Below are positions 1 through 9,010 of a stretch of DNA of 64,000 bases, piece by piece. Numbering within the stretch: position 1 is the first letter of the stretch; each line of letters starts with the position of its first letter. Made by a program: the position numbers and the translations under genes. Below the pieces are notes generated by a model. It was not told where the DNA came from and searched no databases. It was given only the letters and a program-made list of their open reading frames with translations. Origin of the DNA: Paracoccaceae bacterium (GTDB taxonomy: Bacteria; Pseudomonadota; Alphaproteobacteria; Rhodobacterales; Rhodobacteraceae); assembly GCA_026710155.1 (NCBI GenBank), contig JAPORQ010000015.1, positions 1-64,000 on the forward strand, read 5' to 3'.

Positions 1-213
1 ACGGTCACATAGCACGGGAATCCGTGCAAGTCAAGGAAAAAACGGGGAAAGGCCGTGCAAGCCACCTCCCCCTGTGTGCCTGCCAAGCGGTGGTGCCGTG
101 GATATGGATGCTTTTCAGGAAATGGGGGAACAGGCATGCAACCACCCGAAAAAAGATGTGTGGATACGGTAGTTCCTTGACTTGGTAGTGTAGGAAATTC
201 TGCTTGCGTAATA

Positions 214-230
214 AAAGTATATAATTCCCT
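214..230. repeat. Solo end of an IS1595-type short element
   Basis: The string AAAGTATATAATTCCCT closely matches the right-hand ends of the complete short elements at 7474-7664, 17643-17854 and 41142-42649. The matching left end would lie before base 1 or has been lost. Bases 1-419 hold no gene I can support. A leftward reading frame at 5-250 resembles nothing I recognise. Confidence 0.4.
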
Positions 231-419
231 AAACTTGACCACATCAGCATCAGTTGCTGTTCTTCGAATTACACTGTCTTATAGAATCAGAGTCATGAAC
301 ATTTCAAATATGTGATGTAATGGAAAAGTTGATCCTTGACATCAGGCATTTTTATAAAGAAGTCTGTGGGTAAAATACCAAACAACTACAACTTTTTGGC
401 ATTACAGAGAGGTAATCCG

Positions 420-971
420 ATGACGAATCCCCAAACCCCCCTTAGGCTTAAGCAAGCTACTTTAGATGATCGGGACAAAATATTCAGATGGCTGGCTTGC
501 TCGGATGCTACTGCCGAAATGCTTGGACCGCCAACTTTTCCTGATACACCGGTGCCCACTTATGAGGAGTTTTGTGACGACTACAATGATGAAGCCTTTA
601 TGGATCATGGTGATTTCCGCCTGTTTCTGATCGTTGTGGGTCAGGAAGAAATTGGTGCGATCAGCTATTTCATCAGAAAACAGGTTGCCGAACTGGATTT
701 GTGGATTGCCAGTAAACATAATTGGAGCAAGGGATACGGTTCCTTAGCATTGATTACTGTCATTGGTAAGCTGAAGAGGGAGGAAAAGCCGGATATCCTG
801 ATCATCAGACCCTCGGCACGCAACAAGCGTGCAGTTGCATCATATCAGAAGGCTGGATTTGAACATTACAACCCGGATAAGCACGACATTCCACAATGGT
901 GCCTCACAGAAAATCTTGATTATGAAGATGCGATTGTATTGGTACAATTTGCAAATGATCAAATTCACTGA
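420..971 (+). CDS. GNAT-family N-acetyltransferase
   Basis: About 183 residues from the chosen ATG, which follows a GAGAGG ribosome-binding site. The frame is open upstream to 336, but that extension has no ribosome-binding site. The fold is that of a RimJ/AAC-type GNAT enzyme, which moves an acetyl group from acetyl-CoA to an amine. The N-terminal beta strand and helix read LRLKQATLDDRDKIFRWL. A central strand, LDLWIASKHNWSKGYGS, holds the degenerate acetyl-CoA loop (KGYGS). The C-terminal signature IIRPSARNKRAVASYQKAGF is typical of the family (N-x-RA-x-x-x-Y-x-K-x-GF). The substrate cannot be told. It lies 110 bases before pncA on the same strand, with no sign of a shared job. Confidence 0.85.
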   Translation: MTNPQTPLRLKQATLDDRDKIFRWLACSDATAEMLGPPTFPDTPVPTYEEFCDDYNDEAFMDHGDFRLFLIVVGQEEIGAISYFIRKQVAELDLWIASKHNWSKGYGSLALITVIGKLKREEKPDILIIRPSARNKRAVASYQKAGFEHYNPDKHDIPQWCLTENLDYEDAIVLVQFANDQIH

Positions 972-1081
972 AGGGAAATTGGATAAAGTGAAACCTCCTA
1001 ATTTTGAGCCTTTTTCTTGAAGAAGTGACCGTCGAATTGCTATAAAGGGTGCGTAATGCTCTTCAGGAAAGGGATGAAATA

Positions 1082-1711
1082 ATGGGAACCCGTAAAGATA
1101 CCGTTTTTTTGGTCATTGATGTTCAGAATGATTTCTGTCCTGGTGGAACCTTGGCAGTACCCGATGGGGATCAAGTCATTGAACCCATAAATCAGTTGTT
1201 GTCACAATTTCCTGCCAAGGTTTTTACGCAGGACTGGCATCCCGGTGTACATGCTTCATTTGCATCGAACCACAAAGACAAGTCTGTTTATGACCTAATA
1301 CCATTGTCTTACGGGGACCAGATATTGTGGCCGGATCATTGTGTACAGGGAACGAAGGGTGCCGAATTTCACAAGGATCTCCAAACAGAGCACGCTGACC
1401 TTATCATCAGAAAGGGCTTTCGCAAGGAAATCGACAGCTATTCGGCATTTTTCGAAAATGATCGGAAAACCACAACCGGTTTAGATGGATATTTAAAGAA
1501 CAGAAACATGGCAAAAGTTGTTTGTGCCGGTCTGGCCACGGATTTCTGTGTTTACTACTCGGCCATCGATGCCAGGAAACTGGGATATCAGGTAACCGTT
1601 TTGATGGATGCCTCTCGTGCGATTGACCTGGATGGCTCTTTGGATAATGCTTTGAATGATATGCGATCAAATGGTATTGTTCTCTCCACCATTGCTGAAT
1701 TACTGTCATAA
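1082..1711 (+). CDS. pncA: Nicotinamidase / pyrazinamidase
   Basis: A 209-residue isochorismatase-fold amidase that hydrolyses nicotinamide to nicotinate, the first step of NAD salvage in the cytoplasm. The catalytic triad is visible: Asp13 (VIDVQNDF), Lys111 (IIRKGF) and Cys156 (AGLATDFCVYYS). The metal site shows as D51-W-H53 with further histidines at 57 and 86 (WPDHC). The ATG at 1082 follows AAAGGGA; a longer frame from 1049 has no better start. Only 9 bases separate its stop from pncB, whose product uses the nicotinate made here, so the two very likely form an operon. Confidence 0.95.
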   Translation: MGTRKDTVFLVIDVQNDFCPGGTLAVPDGDQVIEPINQLLSQFPAKVFTQDWHPGVHASFASNHKDKSVYDLIPLSYGDQILWPDHCVQGTKGAEFHKDLQTEHADLIIRKGFRKEIDSYSAFFENDRKTTTGLDGYLKNRNMAKVVCAGLATDFCVYYSAIDARKLGYQVTVLMDASRAIDLDGSLDNALNDMRSNGIVLSTIAELLS

Positions 1712-1720
1712 TCACTTTTC

Positions 1721-3028
1721 ATGATGTTTACTCCCAACATTGACATAGCTACCAGGGTCTATAATCATAATTGGAAAATAGACCCCATCGTCAGATCCTT
1801 GATTGACACCGATTTTTATAAGCTGCTCATGTGCCAGTTTATCCTGGATAATCATCCCAGGGTCAGGGTTGTGTTCAATTTGATTAACAGAACGGAAGAT
1901 GTTCCCCTGGCAGACCTGATCGACCAAAGGGAATTGGAAGAACAGCTTGATCATATCAGAACACTCAGGCTTTCCAGGGGGGAATCTACTTGGCTAAGGG
2001 GGAATGTATTTTACGGCAAAAGGCAGATGTTCCGACCGGAATTTATTGATTGGTTCGAGAATCTCCAACTGCCACCATATCACCTTGAAATCAGGGATAG
2101 CCAATTTGAACTGTCCTTTGAAGGTCTTTGGCCAGAGGTGATGATGTGGGAAATTCCGGCTTTGGCTGTACTGACCGAACTTCGTTCCCGCTCCATTCTC
2201 AAGAAACTGGGGCGATTTGAACTGCAGGTTCTTTACGCTCGGGCCATGACTCGCGTTTGGGAAAACACCCTGCGTCTCGGCAATCTACAAGATCTTCGCT
2301 TGGCTGATTTTGGAACTCGAAGAAGACATTCCTACCTTTGGCAGGATTGGTGTGTTCAGGCCTTGAGTGAAGGTTTGGGGCATAAGTTTATAGGAACATC
2401 AAACTGCCTCATTGCGATGAGAAGGGAAGTTGAAGCCATAGGTACAAGTGCCCATGAACTTCCAATGGTATATTGCGCCCTAGCCGATAATGATAAGGAA
2501 TTGGCAGATGCACCCTATCAGCTTTTGCAAGATTGGCAGAAGGAATATGATGGAAATCTAAGGATAATTCTAGCCGATACCTATGGTACGGAACAGTTAC
2601 TGAGGAATGCCCCGTGTTGGCTTGCAAAATGGACAGGTATCAGGATTGATTCGGGAATGCCGGGGGAAATGGGGGAAATTGCCCTTGACTGGTGGAAGCA
2701 AAGGGGAGAGGATATCGGCCAGAAACTGTTGATCTTTTCCGATGGGCTGGATGTAAGCACCATTGAGGAACTTCATAATCAGTTTTCGGGGCGTGTAAGA
2801 TTGAGTTTTGGCTGGGGCACCCTGTTAACCAATGACTTTCGAGGTTTTGCACCGGATGATGGGCTTGCACCCATCTCTTTGGTTTGCAAGGCTGCAAGCG
2901 CCAACAACCGTCCCACCGTCAAACTCTCTGATAACCCAAGAAAGGCCATGGGGCCAGAGAATTTGATAGAACATTACCGGAAGATTTTCGAAGTTGGCAC
3001 TCAGGTTCCAGTGGAGGTAATTGTCTAA
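1721..3028 (+). CDS. pncB: Nicotinate phosphoribosyltransferase
   Basis: A 435-residue enzyme of the usual length for the bacterial PncB family. It joins nicotinate to PRPP to give nicotinate mononucleotide, coupled to ATP hydrolysis. Recognisable segments are the N-terminal DTDFYKLLMCQFI, the phosphoribosyl-binding ADFGTRRRHS region (the active-site His follows the Arg run), and GTSNCLIAM. Late blocks include IRIDSGMPGEMGE and SFGWGTLLTND, which form the phosphate site. Two ATGs (1721 and 1724) could start it. The stop codon TAA is also the target site copied by the IS element that begins at the next base, so the protein is intact although the insertion is flush with its end. Confidence 0.95.
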   Translation: MMFTPNIDIATRVYNHNWKIDPIVRSLIDTDFYKLLMCQFILDNHPRVRVVFNLINRTEDVPLADLIDQRELEEQLDHIRTLRLSRGESTWLRGNVFYGKRQMFRPEFIDWFENLQLPPYHLEIRDSQFELSFEGLWPEVMMWEIPALAVLTELRSRSILKKLGRFELQVLYARAMTRVWENTLRLGNLQDLRLADFGTRRRHSYLWQDWCVQALSEGLGHKFIGTSNCLIAMRREVEAIGTSAHELPMVYCALADNDKELADAPYQLLQDWQKEYDGNLRIILADTYGTEQLLRNAPCWLAKWTGIRIDSGMPGEMGEIALDWWKQRGEDIGQKLLIFSDGLDVSTIEELHNQFSGRVRLSFGWGTLLTNDFRGFAPDDGLAPISLVCKAASANNRPTVKLSDNPRKAMGPENLIEHYRKIFEVGTQVPVEVIV

Positions 3029-3742
3029 GAGTTTGAATCATAAGTCGCGATTGTGCTGATTCCATTCCTTTTTCCTCTATTACACAGGCAATCTGACGCA
3101 TCAGAAACCGGCAAGCCGCCAGCGTCACCCCCCCCTTGTGCACTTGCCAAGGTTCTTTCATAATCCCTGGACAGGTGACGGCATCTTCCCGTCCACGAAA
3201 AGGTTCGTTCCACAACCCATCGCCTGGGAAGGGCTTCGAAACCCTTGCTTTCCTTCACTTTCCGGACGATTTCAATATCGGCACTGATATCCAGATCCTG
3301 CAGGGCCTTTGCCAATCTGGGGCTAGCATATCCGCTGTCAGCCCAGATCCTGGTGATCCCCGGAGCCTTGGCAAGAACCCCTTGAACAAACCCGGGAGCA
3401 CCATCCCGGTACTGGGCCGGAGCAGGATGGACTACAATCTCTAACGGGAAACCTTCAACATCCGTCATAACATGACACTTCCTCCCCTTTATCTTCCTGT
3501 AAGCGCTGCAACATGCGGGTCAGCACACCCGACTTCGATCAGGCATGAAAATAGTTACAGACAGCGGAAAACGGGGGATGGGTATCGGGCAGGACACGCC
3601 ACTGGCATCCGGTGCCAAGAAGGTATTGCATGGCATCGACAAGCCGACGCAAATTGGTCTTATGGGGCCTTCCCATATGCCCCTGCTTCGGCAGCAAGGG
3701 CTCAATCAGCTCCCATTCGCCATCAATCAGGTTGTATTGCAT
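3025..3742 (-). pseudogene. Broken IS5-family (IS427-like) transposase
   Basis: The N-terminal part (3742 to 3539) begins MQYNLIDGEWELIEPLLPKQ, typical of IS427-group transposases, and stops after about 67 codons. The catalytic C-terminal part (about 3490 to 3060) is in another frame and shows the DDE regions (DVEGFPLEIVVHP, IWADSGYAS, RRWVVERTFSW). Between them roughly 40-50 residues seem to be missing. A run of eight or nine C/G bases near 3131 shifts the frame again, so that the expected ending LAACRFLM is read out of frame. The gene cannot make a working transposase. Confidence 0.85.
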
Positions 3743-3883
3743 GTGATTGTTTATTCGCCTGTATTTTTCCAGGCGACCTTGCTACAGTTCATGGTTTTCC
3801 TCCATATTCAGGGATAAAATCGAGGATCGTAGATAACCCCCAAAAGGTCCGCTTTCAACTTTCCAGACTTATGGAACAAGCTC
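3029..3883. mobile_element. IS5/IS427-like insertion sequence, 855 bp, defective
   Basis: The left end GAGTTTGAATCATAAGTC (3029-3046) and the complement of the right end, GAGCTTGTTCCATAAGTC (3866-3883), match at 14 of 18 positions. The element is flanked by TAA on both sides (3026-3028 and 3884-3886), a 3-bp target duplication of the kind IS427-group elements make. The left TAA is the pncB stop codon. Length and transposase type fit the group. Confidence 0.85.
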
Positions 3884-3886
3884 TAA

Positions 3887-3904
3887 GAACCTGTTCCATA
3901 AGTC
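3887..3904. repeat. Third, orphan IS427-type end
   Basis: GAACCTGTTCCATAAGTC lies one TAA after the right end of the IS element and matches the complement of that end at 16 of 18 positions, in left-end orientation. With 3866-3878 it forms a 13-bp perfect inverted repeat that could also fold as a hairpin in RNA. It looks like the surviving tip of a second copy that once lay directly next to the first. From here to 4009 I see nothing else. Confidence 0.55.
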
Positions 3905-4009
3905 GAACAATGTAGCAAATTCAATACATTTTCAGACAAAACCATTTTTGATCCCAATTCAGTTCTGAACTTCAGGTCAAGCAGCATCATTTTTATTTTT
4001 TTGAGAATT

Positions 4010-4165
4010 ATGATTCAGTCTCTAAGGGAGTATTATGAAAAAAGAGGGTTGGATTTGGGTGTAGATGAGAAAATTGACCTTCAGATAATGGGACCATCTC
4101 GATACCTCATGATCAAACCATTGTTGGATCGGGCCTACTCGGAACTAATCACAGGTTTGGAGTAA
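4010..4165 (+). CDS. Small hypothetical protein (51 aa) or fragment
   Basis: An ATG-TAA frame reading MIQSLREYYEKRGLDLGVDE and so on to ELITGLE. The composition is ordinary for a soluble protein and it ends cleanly, but there is no clear ribosome-binding site and I recognise no family. It may be the tail of a gene cut by the insertions just upstream. Bases 4166-4559 hold only the palindrome listed next and AT-rich DNA. Confidence 0.3.
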   Translation: MIQSLREYYEKRGLDLGVDEKIDLQIMGPSRYLMIKPLLDRAYSELITGLE

Positions 4166-4355
4166 TACACTAAAAAGGAACAGATGTTCCATTTCGACTG
4201 CATGAAGGACATGGGCAGCTGGTTTGACTACTAATTCCCATCAATTTCGAAAAACATGAAGTAAAATATCCGGAAAAAATACCGTATAATAAGACAAGCA
4301 AGGAGGTATTTATTGTATTATGTTAATTAAACGGGTTTTACATGTTTTCGGATAC

Positions 4356-4374
4356 CACCGGGATGATCCCGGTG
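4356..4374. other. 19-bp perfect palindrome
   Basis: CACCGGGATGATCCCGGTG, GC-rich in an otherwise AT-rich 400-bp gap, about 190 bases before the ATPase gene. No run of T follows it on either strand, so it is a weak candidate for a terminator. A protein-binding site is equally possible. Confidence 0.35.
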
Positions 4375-4559
4375 ATTGTTAAGAAAACGGCCGTTTGTTT
4401 AATGGGTTACACTTCATATATATAAGGACATGATTTTGTACTCGTGATTTTTTTTGCATTTGGCCTGATTTGGCTTAAATATTGACCATGGAATGTCATT
4501 TGTTATCATGACGGGAGACCGAATTGTTCGGGTATCGATGGGAATAAGGGTGAATTGCA

Positions 4560-6614
4560 TTGGAATTTGATCGGGAAGGACTGCAGGAGTTCGTTGCCAG
4601 TGGTGACAAATCTCCCCCGCCGGTATTTGTTGGCCGGAAGGAAATACTCCAGGATATAGAGGCAACCTCAAGGCGATCATGGAAGGGATCGGAAGCCTTG
4701 GTTCATGGCAACCCCGGTGAGACACGTGTCGTCCAGGGTGCCCCGGGTGCGGGTAAAAGTTCTATAATTGTCGAACTGACCAATCGGTTGCAGGAAAAAA
4801 ACAGGGATTTTGAGGGAACCCCTTCTGCTCCTGTTCCACGGGTTGTAAACATTTCTCCCGAAATGGTGGTTGAGAACCTTCCGAGTGTACTTTCCATTCT
4901 GGCTGGAGCAGCAGGATTAAGCACTTCCGCCTGGTGGAATCTCAATACGAAAATCAGTGCCGGTGCCACTATCGGTGTTGCACATTTGGAAGGGGAGGTG
5001 GGGAAACCCTCACGGAACCAAAAAAAACCGGAGAGTATCAGTGAACTGGCTGAATTGTATCCTCCCCATAAATGGAAGGCCCCGGTGATTGTCGCCATTG
5101 ACGAGGCACAGCGCTTTGATGGTGGGCGCTTTACAGCTCATGCCCGTTTCCTGCAAAGCATTCATGACAGTAAACTGGGTCTCCCCCTGATGCTTGTGTT
5201 GGCTGGTCTGGGAGACACGGCAGAACGGGCAAGTGACATGAGTTTGACCAGGGGTAAGAAAGTCCATGAAATCGGATCCCTGGACCCTGAAGAGGTCGGT
5301 GGGTTCATGCTGTCCTGTTGCCGCAGATTCGGGATGAACCCCCTTGGTCATGAAGAAAGGATTATGGAACTGGCGGCTCCGTGTGAGGGATGGCCACGGC
5401 ACCTCCATTTTGCCCTGCAGACATTGGGACGGGAAGCCTTGAAGGCTGATGGTGATCTTTCGGGAGTTGCCTGGAAAAAGATCCGGCAGGAAGCTGCCCA
5501 AAGCCGGACCCGCTACTACCAGGGTCAACAATCGCCAACAATGAAAATAGCCTCTGCCTTGGTCGGCAAGGTTCTTGTTGAATTTCAGAACAAGTCCAAA
5601 ATCACTGATGTAATCAATGCCATTATCAACCATGCGGGGAGCAACAACGGTGTTGAGTGGCAGCTGCCCGTGGATATGACACCCCAATCCTTGGTCTACC
5701 ATCTGGTTCACCAGGGTGCATTGCTGGAAAATGTGGATAACACCATATCCCTGGGCATACCCTCTTTCCGTTCCTATCTTATCGAGACTGGGGGATTCAC
5801 CCTGGCCCCACCTACGGATGACATGATCCGGCAGGCACGCAACCACTGCCGGATGCACGGTAAAGCCCTACGGGAATGGCGTGAACAGGGGGCACTGTTG
5901 GACAAGGAGCTCCAAGCAGCTGAACAGTATATAACAAGGAAAAGGGATGAACTCGACAAAACCGGGATACTTTCCTTCCGGAGGAAACGCCAGCTCCAGG
6001 AAGATCTGGCCAAGGGGGAGAAACGGTTGGCCGACATCAGGGACAGGCAACGAAAGAGGCCACCACCACCCCTGCCTCCCAGCCCCACAACCCTGGGGAT
6101 TGCACGTTGCATGACAATTTCCGAAGTCAAAAAGGTGGCTGCTCTGGAAAAAGTGAAAGAATTGGAGAAAAAGCAAATTTTCCTTCCTGCAAAACCCCCT
6201 GTATCAGCAGGCTATGTAACTGAAGTAGCTCCTGCTGAAACCCTGTTGTTTGTCGTTGGCAACCAAGCCCATGTGATGCCCTCCGGCAGTCATGGCCGCA
6301 AATGGCATCATTTTGCCATCTGGGCCGGCAAGGACGTGGAACAGCTGCAAACCCTGAAGGTGGCCTTTCCCGAAACAAGGATTGTGGTTGAACCTGGATT
6401 GCGATCAATTTGGCCCGGCAATATCCCGGCAGTGGAGTCCGAAGAGGCGAACCGGTTGATGCACGAGACAGGCCTGTCCAGTCATTTGCAGGATGTGGAT
6501 TTGGCTAGGGATGACCCGGGAAATGTAAACGCACCCGCAAGTGACAACCAAATGGCAGTGGGGCGGGAAAAGGATCCCGAAACCGGTTTGGGCACTCCCA
6601 AAATGGGGATGTAA
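4560..6614 (+). CDS. AAA/P-loop ATPase with coiled coil and unknown C-terminal part
   Basis: 684 residues from a TTG start; an in-frame stop 9 bases upstream rules out a longer form, and AAGGG precedes it. The N-terminal FVGRKEIL (23-30), Walker A GAPGAGKS (60-67) and Walker B IVAIDEAQ (177-184) place it among Orc/Cdc6- or TnsC/TniB-like ATPases. LVLAGLGDT near 217 fits the sensor strand. A charged coiled coil (about 435-500) ends in a proline run (RPPPPLPPSP). The last 180 residues match nothing I know. A serine recombinase gene follows 206 bases later on the same strand. Such ATPases occur in transposition modules and in defence; nothing here decides between them. Confidence 0.75.
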   Translation: MEFDREGLQEFVASGDKSPPPVFVGRKEILQDIEATSRRSWKGSEALVHGNPGETRVVQGAPGAGKSSIIVELTNRLQEKNRDFEGTPSAPVPRVVNISPEMVVENLPSVLSILAGAAGLSTSAWWNLNTKISAGATIGVAHLEGEVGKPSRNQKKPESISELAELYPPHKWKAPVIVAIDEAQRFDGGRFTAHARFLQSIHDSKLGLPLMLVLAGLGDTAERASDMSLTRGKKVHEIGSLDPEEVGGFMLSCCRRFGMNPLGHEERIMELAAPCEGWPRHLHFALQTLGREALKADGDLSGVAWKKIRQEAAQSRTRYYQGQQSPTMKIASALVGKVLVEFQNKSKITDVINAIINHAGSNNGVEWQLPVDMTPQSLVYHLVHQGALLENVDNTISLGIPSFRSYLIETGGFTLAPPTDDMIRQARNHCRMHGKALREWREQGALLDKELQAAEQYITRKRDELDKTGILSFRRKRQLQEDLAKGEKRLADIRDRQRKRPPPPLPPSPTTLGIARCMTISEVKKVAALEKVKELEKKQIFLPAKPPVSAGYVTEVAPAETLLFVVGNQAHVMPSGSHGRKWHHFAIWAGKDVEQLQTLKVAFPETRIVVEPGLRSIWPGNIPAVESEEANRLMHETGLSSHLQDVDLARDDPGNVNAPASDNQMAVGREKDPETGLGTPKMGM

Positions 6615-6820
6615 AATCCGGATGAGAGGAAAGGGATCGCCCAAATGAAAATGGCTGACCTGGCATTGTTTGATTAGAGGAAAACCCTACTCAATAAGTT
6701 TATTCCCAAAACAAGCGGATGTCGATCATCACCCACACCAAATCAAACCCAGTGGCCCCCGAATGTAATCGACCATGATGAATGGGGTGATTTCATGGAA
6801 CAAACCAAGGTGAGAAAACA

Positions 6821-7438
6821 ATGCTGATTGGATACATGCGGGTCTCGACCCATGACCAGACAACCGACCTGCAGATGGATGCGCTTATCAGGGCAGGTGT
6901 TGCTCCGGACTGGATATATTCGGATACAGGTTCCGGAACCAGGAAGGACCTGCCCGGCTGGAAAGATTGCAACAAGGTCCTGAGACAGGGTGATACACTG
7001 ATTGTCTGGCGTCTCGATCGGCTGGGCCGCAGCCTTCAGCATCTCGTTGGAATCGTTGAGGATTTGACCAGAAGGGATGTTGGCCTCCGGATTATGGAAG
7101 GACAGGGTAGCAATCTGGATACCAATACCTCAGAGGGACGGATGATGTTCCATCTCTTTGCTGTCTTGGCTGAATACGAAAGATCCCTCATTTCCGAACG
7201 CACCAGGGCAGGGCTTGCTGCCGCGCGGGCACGTGGACGGAAGGGCGGACGTCCAAGATCACTCACGCCAACCCAGGTATTGGGGCTGGCAGAAGCCATG
7301 AAGGACCGTGATGCCAAGCCCAGTGAACTGGCCAGGGAATTGGGGATTTCGATTCCAACGCTTTACAATTATGTGTCGGAAACGGGTGAATTACGACCAA
7401 ACGGACTCAAGGTCCTGAAAGGAAAGGATGGCAAGTAA
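6821..7438 (+). CDS. Serine recombinase (resolvase/invertase family)
   Basis: 205 residues, the standard size of small Hin/Tn3-type resolvases. The nucleophile serine is in IGYMRVSTHDQ, the catalytic arginines are in WRLDRLGRSL, and the E helix region reads FAVLAEYERSLISERT. A C-terminal helix-turn-helix for site binding follows (KPSELARELGISIPTLYNYV). It makes double-strand breaks and rejoins DNA through a phosphoserine link. The gene is intact. Near-copies of its HTH survive as fragments at 10561-10793 and 12481-12570, so this recombinase type has been active locally. A short IS1595-type element sits 35 bases downstream. Confidence 0.9.
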   Translation: MLIGYMRVSTHDQTTDLQMDALIRAGVAPDWIYSDTGSGTRKDLPGWKDCNKVLRQGDTLIVWRLDRLGRSLQHLVGIVEDLTRRDVGLRIMEGQGSNLDTNTSEGRMMFHLFAVLAEYERSLISERTRAGLAAARARGRKGGRPRSLTPTQVLGLAEAMKDRDAKPSELARELGISIPTLYNYVSETGELRPNGLKVLKGKDGK

Positions 7439-7473
7439 CTCACAAATAGTACCAAATGAAAGTCACAAAATAT

Positions 7474-7664
7474 AGGGATTATATATTTGAATACCCATTT
7501 ACCACAGGTTAGCCGATTTGGTGCAAATTTGTTGATTTTTGGCAAATTCCTGAAAATACCTCTCACGGAGAAGCCCGTAGAGTGCAATGGATTGTGTTCG
7601 AGGTATCTGAACACCTCCAGGAATTGACATTTTTGCAGTTTGGTCACTCAAGTATATAATCCCC
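7474..7664. mobile_element. Short non-autonomous element with IS1595-type ends (191 bp)
   Basis: The left end AGGGATTATATATTTGAATA and the complement of the right end, GGGGATTATATACTTGAGTG, agree at 16 of 20 positions. The right end also matches the ends at 17643-17854 and 41142-42649. The inside has no convincing gene. No clear 8-bp target duplication is visible. From 7665 to 8052 I see nothing. Confidence 0.65.
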
Positions 7665-8052
7665 AAATTTATGGTTTGCACATGGATAAATTTCCTGTAA
7701 TTAGAAATTGTCATCCAATCCTGTATCCAGTCACAGGAAAAATGGCATAATCATTTGAATCAGAAATGAACCCTAGCAAAATAATTTTCAGGTTATAATT
7801 TGAACTGTTCCGTGAAAGAAGCTATTTCATATACCGGTTCAATTTTTCGATGGCTTTGTCAGCTATCTCTTGATATATTGCCCGAAGCCATTTGCCGATT
7901 TAAGCTCTAGAATAATCCCCACGGAATGTTGCAGGATTCCTCTGATTAATAAATATCCAGTGCGCCATAGCCAATTAACCATAATGACTGCTGACTCGTA
8001 CAGGACAGACCTGCCAATAGAATTCCGGCGTTTGGAAATGCAACCATAGTCA

Positions 8053-8919
8053 ATGAAGATAATTTCCATGATAAGGAAAATCCCCTGGGATTCGCTGGAC
8101 ACCATGCTTGACCGGCTCAGCGGCAGCAATGCCGGCACCATTCCCAAGATCTGTCATCACGGGCCCAGAGAAATCCGGTCCGGGGCCCGTAAGCTGAAAG
8201 GGGCACCAAAGGAACTGGCGGCCTTTCAGGCAAGAACCTATCATGACCGCACCCGGGGCGGTATCTATATTGGTGGTTGGGGAAGCTGGCAACGGATCCT
8301 CGTGGATCATCCCGAAATCCGCTTTCTGGCCAATGTCTATGATCAGATGGACAACGAGATTTGCGCGTTTGTCCGGCAAATAGGGGCCGACGATTCCCTG
8401 ACGGTTCGCAGCTTTTCGATTCGGGACCGTGATTCCCGGGCTCCCGCAAAATCCTCTTACATTATTTACGATGACCTGCCCTCGGAGGAGAATGTCCGCC
8501 CCCTGGTCGGTTTTCTCAAGGAATGGCAAGCGGCCGGTTTTCCGTCCCTTCTGACCTGCTGTTCCGCCGGACTGTTTCGTTCACCGGTGACGGCGTTGGC
8601 GGCTCACGGCATGACAACCGGTGATCCCACGGTGTCGGCCATCCGCATGGTCATGTCCGGCATTTTCGGGCATTCCCATCTGGACAGCAACTGGGAGATT
8701 GCCCGCATTGCCGATCCCATGCTGGGCTTTGGAGGCCGGCTCCATGCGGCGGTTCTGAATGTCCAGCGGGCCACGATTGAGCGCAACAGGCTGCTGGGGG
8801 AAGATGCGACCCCCGGGGAATTGCTCGAACGGCTGCAGGAGATTTTTGCCAATCCCTGGGATGAGGAACAGGCACTTGAATACAATAAGAGACACGGCCA
8901 GTTTTCGAAAAGTTGCTGA
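8053..8919 (+). CDS. Tyrosine-phosphatase-like protein, paralogue 1
   Basis: 288 residues. The motif CSAGLFRS gives Cys170-X5-Arg176, the phosphate-binding loop of the cysteine phosphatase superfamily. The stretch after it (IADPMLGFGGRL) resembles the LADxLLGRxGRM ending of a known group of alphaproteobacterial phosphatase-like proteins. The usual His before the Cys is replaced by Cys, so activity is uncertain. Start: ATG at 8053 or 8068; both have counterparts in the next gene. That gene is a tandem copy with near-identical DNA over its C-terminal part. Its G+C content is higher than that of the neighbouring intergenic DNA. Function unknown beyond the fold. Confidence 0.65.
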   Translation: MKIISMIRKIPWDSLDTMLDRLSGSNAGTIPKICHHGPREIRSGARKLKGAPKELAAFQARTYHDRTRGGIYIGGWGSWQRILVDHPEIRFLANVYDQMDNEICAFVRQIGADDSLTVRSFSIRDRDSRAPAKSSYIIYDDLPSEENVRPLVGFLKEWQAAGFPSLLTCCSAGLFRSPVTALAAHGMTTGDPTVSAIRMVMSGIFGHSHLDSNWEIARIADPMLGFGGRLHAAVLNVQRATIERNRLLGEDATPGELLERLQEIFANPWDEEQALEYNKRHGQFSKSC

Positions 8920-9010
8920 ATATGAAGATTTTCAAGTGTTGGTTGTATTACACTCCGGTTTTGGATCCAGACCCAAGCATCCGCAACCGCTATCAATGAA
9001 GGAAACTTCC

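Noticed and set aside
5-250. 81-codon leftward frame at the window edge
   Set aside because: No family, no ribosome-binding site, and it runs through a mobile-element end; probably chance.
5010-5858. 282-codon leftward frame opposite the ATPase gene
   Set aside because: It is a shadow of the ATPase, whose rightward frame holds Walker motifs.
7655-7660. TATAAT inside the element end as a -10 promoter box
   Set aside because: TTGACA upstream (7625-7630) is about 24 bases away, too far for a sigma-70 promoter; the TATAAT belongs to the conserved element end.
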